Source: Burkholderiaceae bacterium
Lineage (GTDB): Bacteria > Pseudomonadota > Gammaproteobacteria > Burkholderiales > Burkholderiaceae_C
DNA length: 64,000 nt
Assembly: GCA_024235955.1 (NCBI GenBank)
Contig: JACKLJ010000005.1
Span: 62,001-126,000 of the forward strand
Direction: 5' to 3'
This document shows positions 1 to 7,518 of this stretch, in pieces (the stretch's first letter is position 1; every line of letters begins with the position of its first letter). The position numbers and the translations under genes are program-made. The notes beneath the pieces are model-generated. The model was given only the letters and a program-made list of their open reading frames with translations, searched no databases and was not told the DNA's origin.

Positions 1-198
1 GCGCTGATCGAGCTGGCCGGCCACCTGCGCCGCCGCGGCGTGCGCCTGGTGCTGGCACGCGCCAAGGACGAGGTGCGCTACCTGCTTCGCCGCGTCGCCT
101 CGCCCGATCTACCCGCCAATGCCTACAGCGCCTGGAGCGTGGACGAGGCCGTGCAGCAGGTACAGGCCGCACCGCCCGCGGCTGAGGCCGAGAGCTGA
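1..198 (+). CDS. C-terminal end of a SulP-family anion transporter (STAS domain), partial
   Basis: The reading frame is open from the first base and stops with TGA at 196-198, so only the last 65 residues are present. The sequence begins ALIELAGHLRRRGVRLVLAR and continues with AKDEVRYLLRR. This fits the last helix and strand of the STAS domain that ends SulP sulfate/bicarbonate-type permeases, where an RG-V-L-LAR-K-VR-LL pattern is usual. The final residues are Ala/Pro-rich. A family A repeat begins directly after the stop. The assignment rests on a short stretch, and another STAS protein is possible. Confidence 0.55.
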   Translation, partial: ALIELAGHLRRRGVRLVLARAKDEVRYLLRRVASPDLPANAYSAWSVDEAVQQVQAAPPAAEAES

Positions 199-250
199 TT
201 ACTCTTTTTTTGATAGCTTCCTGCGCCCGCCAGGCAAAGGCAAAACACCA
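199..250 (+). repeat. Family A dispersed repeat, copy 1
   Basis: A T-rich stretch followed by GATAGCTTCCTGCGCCCGCC lies between the SulP-type gene and the DAHP synthase gene, and forms much of the latter's 5' leader. It matches the family A core seen at about 20 other places in the window. Confidence 0.8.
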
Positions 251-270
251 AAATCATTGATAATCCGGGC

Positions 271-1365
271 ATGAACGCCCGCCCGCCCCTTACCACCCAC
301 GACACCACCCGCATCGACGACACGCGCATCCGCGCCGTGCGCCCGCTGCTCACGCCGGCGCTGCTCGAAGAGCGCCTGCCCGCGCCCGATGCGGCGCAGC
401 AGCTGGTGGAAGCCAGCCGCGCCGCCATCTCGCGCGTGCTGCACGGGCGGGACGACCGGCTGGTGGTGGTGGTGGGGCCGTGCTCCATCCACGACCACGC
501 GCAGGCGCTGGATTACGCCCGCCGCCTGAAGGCCGAGGCCGACCGCCTGGCCGGCGAGCTGCTGGTGGTGATGCGCGTGTACTTCGAAAAGCCCCGCACC
601 ACCGTGGGCTGGAAGGGCTACATCAACGACCCGCACCTGGACGGCAGCTTTGCCATCAACGAAGGGCTGGAACTGGCGCGCCGCCTGCTGCTGGAGGTGC
701 TCGAGATCGGCCTGCCGGTGGGCACCGAGTTCCTCGATCTGCTGAGCCCGCAGTTCATCAGCGACCTGGTGAGCTGGGGCGCCATCGGCGCCCGCACCAC
801 CGAAAGCCAGAGCCACCGCCAGCTGGCCAGCGGCCTGAGCTGCCCGGTGGGCTTCAAGAACGGCACCGACGGCGGCCTGAAGGTCGCGACCGACGCCATC
901 GTCGCCGCGCGCGCCGAGCACGCCTTCATGGGCATGACCAAGATGGGCCAGGCGGCCGTGTTCGAGACCCGCGGCAACGACGACTGCCACGTGATCCTGC
1001 GCGGCGGCAAGGCGCCCAACTATTCAAAGGCCGACGTCGACGCCGCCTGCGCGCTGCTCAGGGGCGCTGGCCTGCGCGAGCAGGTCATGATCGACGTCTC
1101 GCACGCCAACAGCAGCAAGCAGCACGCGCGCCAGGTGCTGGTGGCCGGCGAGGTGGCGGCGCAGGTGGCCGCGGGCGACACACGCATCATGGGCGTGATG
1201 ATCGAAAGCCACCTGGAAGAAGGCCGCCAGGACATCGTGCCCGGCCAGCCGCTGAAGCCCGGCGTGTCGGTGACGGATGCCTGCATCAGCTTCGCCCAGA
1301 CCGTGCCCGTGCTGGACGAACTGGCCGCAGCGGTGCGCGCGCGGCGTGCTGCCAAGGCCGCCTGA
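271..1365 (+). CDS. aroG: 3-deoxy-7-phosphoheptulonate (DAHP) synthase, class I
   Basis: This cytoplasmic enzyme condenses phosphoenolpyruvate and erythrose 4-phosphate, the first step of the shikimate pathway. At 364 residues it is close to the roughly 350 of the AroF/AroG/AroH family. The metal-binding motif GPCSIHD is at about residues 69-75, and the substrate-loop sequence RVYFEKPRTTVGWKGYINDP follows at about 110-130. The C-terminal part has the expected DVSHANSSKQ and GVMIESHL motifs. The gene stands alone between two family A repeats, so it is probably a single transcription unit. Which aromatic amino acid inhibits it cannot be read from the sequence, so aroG is a family label only. 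Confidence 0.93.
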   Translation: MNARPPLTTHDTTRIDDTRIRAVRPLLTPALLEERLPAPDAAQQLVEASRAAISRVLHGRDDRLVVVVGPCSIHDHAQALDYARRLKAEADRLAGELLVVMRVYFEKPRTTVGWKGYINDPHLDGSFAINEGLELARRLLLEVLEIGLPVGTEFLDLLSPQFISDLVSWGAIGARTTESQSHRQLASGLSCPVGFKNGTDGGLKVATDAIVAARAEHAFMGMTKMGQAAVFETRGNDDCHVILRGGKAPNYSKADVDAACALLRGAGLREQVMIDVSHANSSKQHARQVLVAGEVAAQVAAGDTRIMGVMIESHLEEGRQDIVPGQPLKPGVSVTDACISFAQTVPVLDELAAAVRARRAAKAA

Positions 1366-1415
1366 TGCTATCAATGGAATAGCTCCCTGCGCTCGCGGCG
1401 GTTGGGCTGAAGGCT
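1366..1415 (+). repeat. Family A dispersed repeat, degenerate copy 2
   Basis: TGCTATCAATGGAATAGCT forms the small hairpin typical of the family. It is followed by CCCTGCGCTCGC and GGGCTGAAGGC, a degenerate form of the GC-rich part. It starts directly at the DAHP synthase stop codon. Confidence 0.65.
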
Positions 1416-1518
1416 GCTTTGCCTCTGAAGATCGGGGCCGCCGCCGGGCCCTCAACCCGGTGAACGCCGCGATGGAACCCCGCCCGCACCGTGACGCCAA
1501 GGAGCCGGTAACCACCCA

Positions 1519-1552
1519 ATAAAAAAGGCCACCATCCTGCGATGGCGGCCTT
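1519..1552 (-). terminator. Rho-independent terminator of infA
   Basis: On the minus strand AAGGCCGCCATC, a four-base loop and GATGGTGGCCTT form a 12-bp stem with one G-T pair. A run of T follows. It lies about 20 bases after the infA stop codon. Confidence 0.85.
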
Positions 1553-1572
1553 GCGCGCTGAAGCAGCTGCGT

Positions 1573-1842
1573 TCAGCGGCGGCGCTGGGCGGCGGGGCCG
1601 GAGGGGCCGGAATCATTGCGGCGCTCCAGGTGGCGGAAGTTGATGCGGCCCTTGCTCAGGTCGTAGGGCGACAGCTCCAGCGACACGCGGTCGCCCGCCA
1701 GGATGCGGATGCGGTGCTTCTTCATCTTGCCAGCGGAATAGGCGACCAGCTCGTGGCCGTTGTCCAGCGTGACGCGGAAACGCGTGTCGGGCAGCACCTC
1801 GTTGACGATGCCCTGCATCTCGATCAGTTCTTCCTTGGCCAT
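1573..1842 (-). CDS. infA: Translation initiation factor IF-1
   Basis: This 89-residue protein carries the complete S1/OB-fold of IF-1, beginning MAKEELIEMQGIV and including ELVAYSAGKMKKHRIRI and SPYDLSKGRI. IF-1 binds the 30S A site during initiation. The C-terminal tail (NDSGPSGPAAQRRR) makes it longer than the usual 72-residue form. Betaproteobacteria often carry such a longer second IF-1 in addition to the ribosomal-operon copy. The ATG at 1842 is preceded by GGAG at good spacing; an in-frame upstream extension has no family match. A strong terminator follows the gene, and an extended -10 promoter lies about 340 bases upstream. Confidence 0.93.
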   Translation of the reverse strand: MAKEELIEMQGIVNEVLPDTRFRVTLDNGHELVAYSAGKMKKHRIRILAGDRVSLELSPYDLSKGRINFRHLERRNDSGPSGPAAQRRR

Positions 1843-2183
1843 GGGAGGCTCCTTTCTTGCTGGCGGCCGGCATGGCAAGCCGGTCGCCGTGGACAAATAC
1901 CCGGCCAGGGCAGGGGCGGCTTGCGGACCTCGAGGCCAACCGGAGGGGTGACGAAGACGGCGGTGCAAGTGCGCCGGCGCGAAGCGGCCGGTGCCAAGGC
2001 CCGAGCGGCGGGCGAAGCAGGCGCGGCATCGGCCCGGCATTGGGGCTGGCGCGCCGGAGAATGGATCGGATGGGTGCCGCGCTGGGGGACACCGCAGGAA
2101 CTGATCGGCGGCTGGCGCGGCACAAGAATGCCGTGGCGCCGATCGATCCGGCCCGAACCCTTCGAGACCTGGCGGAATATCAC

Positions 2184-2192
2184 ATTATAACA
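2184..2192 (-). promoter_or_regulatory. Extended -10 promoter candidate for infA
   Basis: The minus strand reads TGTTATAAT, a perfect TATAAT with the TG of an extended -10. It points at infA, predicting a 5' leader of about 335 bases. No good -35 is visible. The 1843-2374 interval holds no convincing gene; the rest is featureless GC-rich sequence apart from the start region of the following plus-strand gene. Confidence 0.5.
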
Positions 2193-2374
2193 GCCCGGCC
2201 CGGATCGTGCCCGCATGCGGTGCGCACAGACTCCGGCCGCGGCCGGAGGTGCCATCGCCAAACGTAAAGTCAGTGTGCATTCACACTGTTGCAAACTCAA
2301 CGCTGGCAAGCTGGTGTGTAACGCAAGCGACCGTCAGACTGGCGCCGTGTTCAACTTCCCGAAAGGGTTCACGC

Positions 2375-2701
2375 ATGTCCAGACGTTCCCCCAAAGCCGT
2401 CACCGCGGCGCTGCTGATGACCACCGCGCTGGCCTGGCAACTTCCGGCCGGCGCCCAGACCTCCAGCGGCGGCAGCATGGGCAGCACGCCTTCGGCCACC
2501 AGCCCGGCCAGGCCGGCGGACGCCGGTGGCGGCAGCAGCGGCTCCGGCCTGCCCGCGGGCTTCGTGCCCGCCATGCCGGCCAGCGCCGCCCAGCCGGCCG
2601 GGCAGGCAGCGGCGAAGGAAGGTGATGGCTTCGGGCCTGGCTCGGGCAAGTCCGGGGCGGCGGTGTCGCCGCTGCCCGCCGCCTCGGCCATCAAGAAGTG
2701 A
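2375..2701 (+). CDS. Small secreted Gly/Ser/Ala/Pro-rich hypothetical protein
   Basis: The product has 108 residues and I do not recognise a family. The N-terminus (MSRRSPKAVTAALLMTTALA, then WQLPAGAQT) is a clear Sec signal peptide with likely cleavage after AGA. The mature part is low complexity, rich in Gly, Ser, Pro and Ala, with no cysteines or recognisable domain, and ends in SAIKK. The ATG at 2375 has GAAAGGG eight bases upstream. It probably lies in the periplasm or is exported. No partner gene is adjacent; the convergent gene downstream is another envelope protein. Confidence 0.6.
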   Translation: MSRRSPKAVTAALLMTTALAWQLPAGAQTSSGGSMGSTPSATSPARPADAGGGSSGSGLPAGFVPAMPASAAQPAGQAAAKEGDGFGPGSGKSGAAVSPLPAASAIKK

Positions 2702-2758
2702 TGCGGCCTCGCTGATGCGGCCTTGACCGGCGCAGACCCGGCGCCGCCGGCCGCCGCC

Positions 2759-3526
2759 TCAGGTGGCGGGCCTGGCGGCCGGTCTGGCCGCCGGTGCGGG
2801 GGTGGCGCGGCCGCTCCCCTTGTCGCCCGCCGGTTTCCTGCCCGCCTGGGCCGGTTCTGGCGGGCATTTCAATTGCGCGCTGTTGTCGCGCAGCGATTTC
2901 AGGCGGCCGGCGATCTGGTCCAGCACCGGCGGGGGCAGCGGCTGGTCGAACTCGTAGCGCAGCCGCTCGATCTCGGACGCCAGGTAGCCGCATTCCGACT
3001 CCCGCGCCGACGGGTCGCCGTCCGGCGAGAACGGGCGCTCGCGCACCACCGGGGCCGTGAGGGCTTCGCCGGTGGAGCCGACCACGCCGTTGGCATCGAC
3101 CGCGCTGTCGGGCTGGGTGGTGGCCTCGGTGCCCTCGGGGCAGGGCTGGTTGGTGTAGGTGGTCTGGCCGTTCACCACGCACTTGCGGATGCTGCCATCG
3201 CCCGCCACGGCGGGGGCCGTGGGTTCGCCGCGCTGATCGGCCGAAGGCGCGTTGGGTTGCGGCGGGCGGATGGTGCGGCCGACCGGGGCAGGCGGCGGCA
3301 GCGGCGCGGCGCGCTCGGCCACCGAGGCGGCCGGGCCGGGGGGCGCGGCCACCGGCGCGCGCAGCAGCGTGTCGCGGTTGGCCTCCAGCCACTGCACGCC
3401 CTTGTAGCCGCCCAGCAGCAGCAGGCCGACGGCGAACGCCCCGATGATCCAGCGCAGGGGCATGCCCTCGCTGCCGGCCGAGGCGCTGGGAGAAAGCGGT
3501 GCGTCGTCGCGCGGTTCGTCGTTCAT
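2759..3526 (-). CDS. Membrane-anchored protein with DUF4124-like domain
   Basis: This 255-residue protein has a short cytoplasmic N-terminus, one membrane segment at about residues 25-42 (IIGAFAVGLLLLGGY), a Pro/Ala-rich linker, then RKCVVNGQTTYTNQPCPEGT. The latter is the short Cys-containing motif of DUF4124 proteins, found in many betaproteobacterial envelope proteins. A Cys-containing helical segment follows (ESECGYLASEIERLRYEF), and the tail is rich in Ala, Pro and Arg. It should sit in the inner membrane with most of its mass in the periplasm. The biochemical role of this domain family is not known to me. The gene appears monocistronic. Confidence 0.7.
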   Translation of the reverse strand: MNDEPRDDAPLSPSASAGSEGMPLRWIIGAFAVGLLLLGGYKGVQWLEANRDTLLRAPVAAPPGPAASVAERAAPLPPPAPVGRTIRPPQPNAPSADQRGEPTAPAVAGDGSIRKCVVNGQTTYTNQPCPEGTEATTQPDSAVDANGVVGSTGEALTAPVVRERPFSPDGDPSARESECGYLASEIERLRYEFDQPLPPPVLDQIAGRLKSLRDNSAQLKCPPEPAQAGRKPAGDKGSGRATPAPAARPAARPAT

Positions 3527-3617
3527 GGCATCCAGATCCTGCCACCCGCAGCACGCAGGCAGCCCATGTGGCCCATTCTAGGCAGCACCGCCACCATGAA
3601 ACAAATTGCGTGCCAGC

Positions 3618-3657
3618 CCATGCACGGCGGGCGCAGGCTGCTATGGTTGGCATAGCA
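3618..3657 (-). repeat. Family A dispersed repeat, copy 3
   Basis: GGCGGGCGCAGGCTGCTATG followed by a TTGGCATAGCAG arm is the reverse-oriented core and hairpin. It is one of several repeats filling the 3527-4148 gap, where I see no gene. Confidence 0.75.
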
Positions 3658-3778
3658 GACGATGTGGGTGACAGCCCTCCTCGACGCCGCGCGCCCGCGC
3701 TCCGCCCGCAGCCGCGAGCGCGCCAGCAACCTCGCCAGGCCGCGCTCAAGCCCCAGGAGCGCTTTCAAGTCTTTTGTG

Positions 3779-3828
3779 CCTCCAGCCCAGTCGTAGCGGG
3801 CGCAGGCAGCTATTGTTCATATAGCAAT
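3779..3828 (-). repeat. Family A dispersed repeat, copy 4
   Basis: AGCCCAGTCGTAGCGGGCGC leads into AGGCAGCTATTGTTCATATAGC, the complete reverse-oriented form with its AT-rich hairpin. Confidence 0.8.
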
Positions 3829-3895
3829 CTGCCGCCGCTTGACCCTTTATGGGCGTCGGCCGCGGCCGCTCGCACCCGGGAAGCAGCGACAAGAA

Positions 3896-4030
3896 CAGAA
3901 GGCCGCGGAGCAGGCCAAACCAGCGAACGCCGTGGCCGGGCTTGTGCCGGCCACGGGCGTTGTCCCTCCCGAAGCAAGAGGGGGCCGAGGGCCGCGGCTC
4001 CGGGCCTGCCTGCGCAGGCACGTACAGCCC
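3896..4030 (-). repeat. Family B repeat, long variant (first of two tandem copies)
   Basis: AGGCCGCGGAGCAGGCC begins a reverse-oriented family B element. It extends through GCGAACGCCGTGGCCGGGC, GGGCGTTGTCCCTCCCGAAG and a CTGCCTGCGCAGGCA hairpin also seen in the copy at 5409-5602. Confidence 0.7.
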
Positions 4031-4146
4031 GAAGGCCGCGGAGCAGGCCATGCGGGTGAACGCCGTGGGGCGGGCTTGGCCCGGCCACTGGCGTTGTCCC
4101 CCCTCCCGAAGAGAGAGGGGGGAAGGCGCGAAGCGACTCAGGGGGG
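4031..4146 (-). repeat. Family B repeat, directly after the enamidase-like gene
   Basis: Read on the minus strand it starts CCCCCCTGAGTCGCTTCGCG just after the stop codon of the gene ending at 4149. It contains the CCCCCCTCTC/GAGGGGGG hairpin and ends GGCCTGCTCCGCGGCC. Its orientation matches the gene. Confidence 0.85.
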
Positions 4147-4148
4147 TA

Positions 4149-5336
4149 TCACATCACCACCGGCACTTCCGTCGCCGGCGGCGTGTTGCGGCTGCGCGCG
4201 CAGCGCACCAGGCCGTCGATCATCACCATGCCGATGCCGGGCACGTCGCCCAGCTGCACGCTTTCGAGCAGCGTCTTGCCGGCGGTGTGCTGGGCGCGGT
4301 CCATGAAGACGAAGTCGGCGGTGCGGCCCGGCTCGATCAGACCGCAGTTGAGCTGGCGCAGCCGCGCCGTGTTGCCAGTGGCGAAGCAGAACACCAGCTC
4401 CGCCGGGATATTGGCGATGGACGACAGCAGCGCCACCATGCGCAGAATGCCCAGCGGCTGCACGCCAGAGCCGGCCGGCCCGTCGGTGCCCAGGATCACG
4501 CGGTGCGGGCACTTCAGCTCCAGCGCTGCCCTGGCGGCGGTAATGGCCACGCGCTCGTTGCCGTTGTGCACGATCTCGATGGCGCGGCTGGATTTCTCGC
4601 ACAGCTCGCACACGTGCGCCTCGGGCAGCGCGGTGTGGCCGCCGTTGATGTGGCCGATGATGTCGGCATCGGCCTCCAGCACCACGTCCTTGTCGATCAG
4701 GCCCGAGCCGGGAATCGACGGGCCGCCCGTGTGGATGGTGCTCTGGATGCCCGCCGCGCGGGCCCACTTGACCATGGTCGCGGCCTCGGTGCCGCCCTTG
4801 ACGCTGCCCAGGCCGATCTCGCCCAGCAGCCTGACGCCGGCGGCGGCCATCTCCTGGAAGTCGCTTTCGACCATGCCCTTCTCGATCACCGGCGCGCCGG
4901 CCAGCACCTTCACGCCGCCTGGGCGGAAGTTGTCGAACGCGCGCTGGGCGGTGATGGCCAGCGCCTTGAGGCCGACGATGTCCTTGGGCCGGCCGGGCAG
5001 GTGCACCTCGCCGGCGGAGATCATGGTGGTCACGCCGCCGTGCATCATGGAATCGATCCAGTTGAGCTGGCTCTGGCGCGGCGTCCAGTCGCCGAACACC
5101 GGGTGCACGTGGCTGTCGATCAGGCCGGGGGCGACGCAGGTCTGCCGGCAGTCGATGGTGGTGCGGGCGCCGGCGGTGTCGACGTCCTTGGCGCGGCCGA
5201 CGGCGCTGATCAGGCCGTCCTCGACGACGATGGTGTCGGCCTCCAGGATCGGGCGGTCGATGTCGCCCGACAGCAGCAGGCCGATGTTCTGGATGACGAC
5301 TTTGCCGGAGGTGGCGGTGGCGGCGGCTTCAGCCAT
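4149..5336 (-). CDS. Enamidase-like metal-dependent amidohydrolase (6-oxotetrahydronicotinate hydrolysis)
   Basis: This 395-residue amidohydrolase carries the first metal motif GLIDSHVHPV (His76, His78). Further probable metal or active-site segments are TIHTGG, IGHINGGHTA and ILGTDGPAGSG. It resembles enamidase of Eubacterium barkeri, which hydrolyses 1,4,5,6-tetrahydro-6-oxonicotinate to 2-formylglutarate and ammonium. The ATG at 5336 is preceded by AAAGGAG at good spacing. A 6-hydroxynicotinate reductase-like gene is 2.2 kb away, and nicotinamidase and nicotinate dehydrogenase genes follow, so the pathway assignment is supported by context. The substrate itself is inferred. The gene is followed directly by a family B repeat. 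Confidence 0.72.
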   Translation of the reverse strand: MAEAAATATSGKVVIQNIGLLLSGDIDRPILEADTIVVEDGLISAVGRAKDVDTAGARTTIDCRQTCVAPGLIDSHVHPVFGDWTPRQSQLNWIDSMMHGGVTTMISAGEVHLPGRPKDIVGLKALAITAQRAFDNFRPGGVKVLAGAPVIEKGMVESDFQEMAAAGVRLLGEIGLGSVKGGTEAATMVKWARAAGIQSTIHTGGPSIPGSGLIDKDVVLEADADIIGHINGGHTALPEAHVCELCEKSSRAIEIVHNGNERVAITAARAALELKCPHRVILGTDGPAGSGVQPLGILRMVALLSSIANIPAELVFCFATGNTARLRQLNCGLIEPGRTADFVFMDRAQHTAGKTLLESVQLGDVPGIGMVMIDGLVRCARSRNTPPATEVPVVM

Positions 5337-5408
5337 AGGGACTCCTTTCGAGTATGGGATGGCCATGGTGCGGCGCAATAGGCGCAGCGGATAAAGCGGC
5401 GGATTCGC

Positions 5409-5602
5409 AGGCCCGTGGAGCAGACCAGGCCAGCGAACGCCGTGCTCGGGCTTGTACCGGGGCACTGGCGTTGTCCCCCTTGCGAAGCGGGAGGGGGCTG
5501 AGGCCCGCGGCTCCAGACCTGCCTGGGCAGGTCTGGACGGACCGAAGAGCCGCCGCCTCTGGCGGCGAGCACGTGGCGCTGAAGGCGACTCAGGGGATGT
5601 TT
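5409..5602 (-). repeat. Family B repeat, long variant after the TetR gene
   Basis: Read on the minus strand it begins CCCCTGAGTCGCC a few bases after the TetR stop codon and ends near GGCCTGGTCTGCTCCACGGG. An extra block with GACCTGCCTGGGCAGGTC and GCCGCCTCTGGCGGC hairpins is inserted. It fills the gap between the TetR and enamidase-like genes. Confidence 0.8.
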
Positions 5603-5606
5603 CATC

Positions 5607-6272
5607 TCATGCGCGGATGCCGCGCAGCACGCTGTCGATCACGTGGCTTTCCCAGGCCGCGACGGCCTCGGGCGTGTCGATGCGCTCGCCGAGGAAAGCG
5701 CTCAGCGTGTAGCGGTTGGCGGTGTGGAAGTAGCCGGCGGCGGCGATCAGCAGGTAGACGTCGCGCGCCGCCAGGCCGGGCCGCACCAGGCCCTGCGCCA
5801 CGCCGGCTTCCAGCAGCCGCGCGGTGAGGGTGATGGCGTGCGACGAGTACTCGCGCGCCTTCTTCGACTTGGCGATGTGGCGGCCGCGGTGCAGGTTCTC
5901 GGTGTTCAGCAGCGTGACGAACTCCGGGTGCGCGCGGTAGTAGCCGAGCACGAAGCGGATCAGCTCCACCAGGGCTTCGAGCGGCCTGGCTTCATCCAGC
6001 GCCAGCGCGCTCTCGGCCTCGTCCATCTCGGCGTAGATGCGCTCCAGCACGGCGATGAACAAGCCTTCCTTGCTGCCGAAATAGTAGTAGATCATGCGGT
6101 CCACGGACTTGGCCGCGGCCGAGATCTTGTCGACCGTGGCGCCGTCGTAACCGTAGCGCGCGAACACCCGCATCGCCGCGCGCAGGATCGCCTCCCGCGT
6201 GGCCTCCGCCGCCGCCGCCCGCACGCCCGTGCGCCGCTGCGGCGGCTTGGGCGCTGCGCGGGACGTGCTCAT
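5607..6272 (-). CDS. TetR/AcrR-family transcriptional regulator
   Basis: This 221-residue protein has a basic N-terminal tail and then the TetR helix-turn-helix: TREAILRAAMRVFARYGYDG at about residues 26-45, followed by ATVDKISAAAKS and MIYYYFGSKEGLF. The remaining helical domain should bind a ligand. The start at 6272 (MSTSRAAPKPP) is the closest ATG before the domain. It lies on the same strand between the ferredoxin-NADP reductase and the enamidase-like gene, so it probably controls the nicotinate island. The ligand could be nicotinate or 6-hydroxynicotinate, but that is inference. A candidate operator palindrome lies at 7409-7436. Confidence 0.88.
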   Translation of the reverse strand: MSTSRAAPKPPQRRTGVRAAAAEATREAILRAAMRVFARYGYDGATVDKISAAAKSVDRMIYYYFGSKEGLFIAVLERIYAEMDEAESALALDEARPLEALVELIRFVLGYYRAHPEFVTLLNTENLHRGRHIAKSKKAREYSSHAITLTARLLEAGVAQGLVRPGLAARDVYLLIAAAGYFHTANRYTLSAFLGERIDTPEAVAAWESHVIDSVLRGIRA

Positions 6273-6418
6273 GCTTGCAGCCCCTGCCGGCTGGCGGCGC
6301 CAGCCAGCCGCGCGCCGGACCGGCCATGCATGCACCGCCGCGAAAACAGGTCTCCCGGGGTGCCGCCACCGCGACCGAAGGCTCCCGTTACCACCGGCCT
6401 CCACCAAGTGGCACCCCC

Positions 6419-6537
6419 GAATGGCCGCGGAGCAGGCCACGCCAGCGACCGCCGTGCTCGGGCTTGCACCGAGCACTGGCGGTGCCCCCTCGAGGGGGGT
6501 GGCGCAACAGCGCGCAGCGCGTGGAGCCTGGGGGTGG
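6419..6537 (-). repeat. Family B repeat (B/B' hybrid) after the ferredoxin-NADP reductase gene
   Basis: On the minus strand it begins CCACCCCCAGGCTCCACGCG directly after the stop codon. It contains a CCCCCTCGAGGGGG hairpin like the in-gene B' type, then the usual ACCGCCAGTGCTCGG segment, and ends GGCCTGCTCCGCGGCC. Confidence 0.75.
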
Positions 6538-7311
6538 TCACTTCTCTACGAACGCCCGCTCCACCACATAGTCGCCCGGCGTGGTGGTGTTGCCTTCGTG
6601 GAAGCCGCGCTGCTCCAGGATCATCTTCATGTCGGCCAGCAGCATGGGGCTGCCGCACAGCATCACCCGGTCTTCCTCGGGCGAGAGCGGCGGCAGGCCG
6701 AGGTCGTCGGTGAGCTGGTTGCTGGTCACGAGGTCGGTGATGCGGCCCTGGTGGCGGTAGGGCTCGCGCGTCACGGTAGGGTAATACAGCAGTTGTTCAC
6801 TCACCATCTCGCCCAGGAACTCGTCGTGCGGCAAATCCTGCGTGAGCGTGTCGTGGTAGGCCAACTCGTTGACGTGGCGCACGCCGTGCACCAGGATCAC
6901 CTGCTCGAACTTCTCGTACGTCTCCGGGTCGCGCACGATGCTCATGAAGGGCGCCAGCCCTGTGCCGGTGGCGAACAGGTACAGCCGCTTGCCGGGCAGG
7001 GTGTAGTCGATCAGCAGCGTGCCGGTGGGCTTGCGGCCGACCACGATGGAGTCGCCCACGCAGATGTGCTGCAGGCGCGAGGTGAGCGGCCCGTCCGGTA
7101 CCTTGATGCTGAGGAACTCGAGCTGCTCCTCGTAGTTGGCGCTGACGATGGAATAGGCCCGCAGCAGCGGCTTGCCGTCCACCTTGAGGCCGATCATGGT
7201 GAAGTGGCCGTTGGAAAAACGCAGCGCCGGATCGCGCGTGGTGGTGAAGGAGAACAGGCGATCCGTCCAGTGGTGGACGGTCAGCACGCGTTCCTCGTGA
7301 AATGCACTCAT
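6538..7311 (-). CDS. fpr: Ferredoxin-NADP(+) reductase
   Basis: This 257-residue FAD flavoprotein exchanges electrons between NADPH and ferredoxin or flavodoxin. FAD contacts are visible in LLRAYSIVSANYEE (the RAYS motif). The NADP-binding half shows LFATGTGLAPFMSIVRDPET and MLCGSPMLLADM, and the protein ends in FVEK. Length and N-terminus (MSAFHEERVLTVHHWTDRLF) match the short bacterial Fpr class, which supports the start at 7311 over a longer in-frame extension. It is divergent from the 6-hydroxynicotinate reductase-like gene, separated by about 200 bases containing a palindrome. A role in supplying low-potential electrons to that Fe-S enzyme is likely but inferred. Confidence 0.9.
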   Translation of the reverse strand: MSAFHEERVLTVHHWTDRLFSFTTTRDPALRFSNGHFTMIGLKVDGKPLLRAYSIVSANYEEQLEFLSIKVPDGPLTSRLQHICVGDSIVVGRKPTGTLLIDYTLPGKRLYLFATGTGLAPFMSIVRDPETYEKFEQVILVHGVRHVNELAYHDTLTQDLPHDEFLGEMVSEQLLYYPTVTREPYRHQGRITDLVTSNQLTDDLGLPPLSPEEDRVMLCGSPMLLADMKMILEQRGFHEGNTTTPGDYVVERAFVEK

Positions 7312-7408
7312 GTTGGGCGCCAGGTGTTGAAAAGCGGTGCGGATGCCGGCTTTCGGGGCGTTGTGGAAAACCCTGAAGCCGCGCGGCGGGTTCGTCCATA
7401 GAATATCT

Positions 7409-7436
7409 TTTTCATGTAGCAAACACAACATGAAAA
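7409..7436. promoter_or_regulatory. Palindromic operator candidate between divergent fpr and reductase genes
   Basis: TTTTCATGT and ACATGAAAA form a perfect 9-bp inverted repeat with a 10-base spacer. It lies in the AT-richest part of the divergent intergenic region. The size suits a dimeric regulator such as the nearby TetR protein; the binding partner is inferred. Confidence 0.55.
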
Positions 7437-7518
7437 TGAAGTGCCTGCCACATTCACGGCAAGGCTGGCGCGGAAGTTGCAAGACCTTGGAAGATTTGCC
7501 GAGCTGGTGCACCCAACG

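Noticed and set aside
3849..5381. 510-residue plus-strand open frame across repeats and the enamidase-like gene
   Set aside because: It runs through two family B repeats and then antisense to a well-supported amidohydrolase gene.
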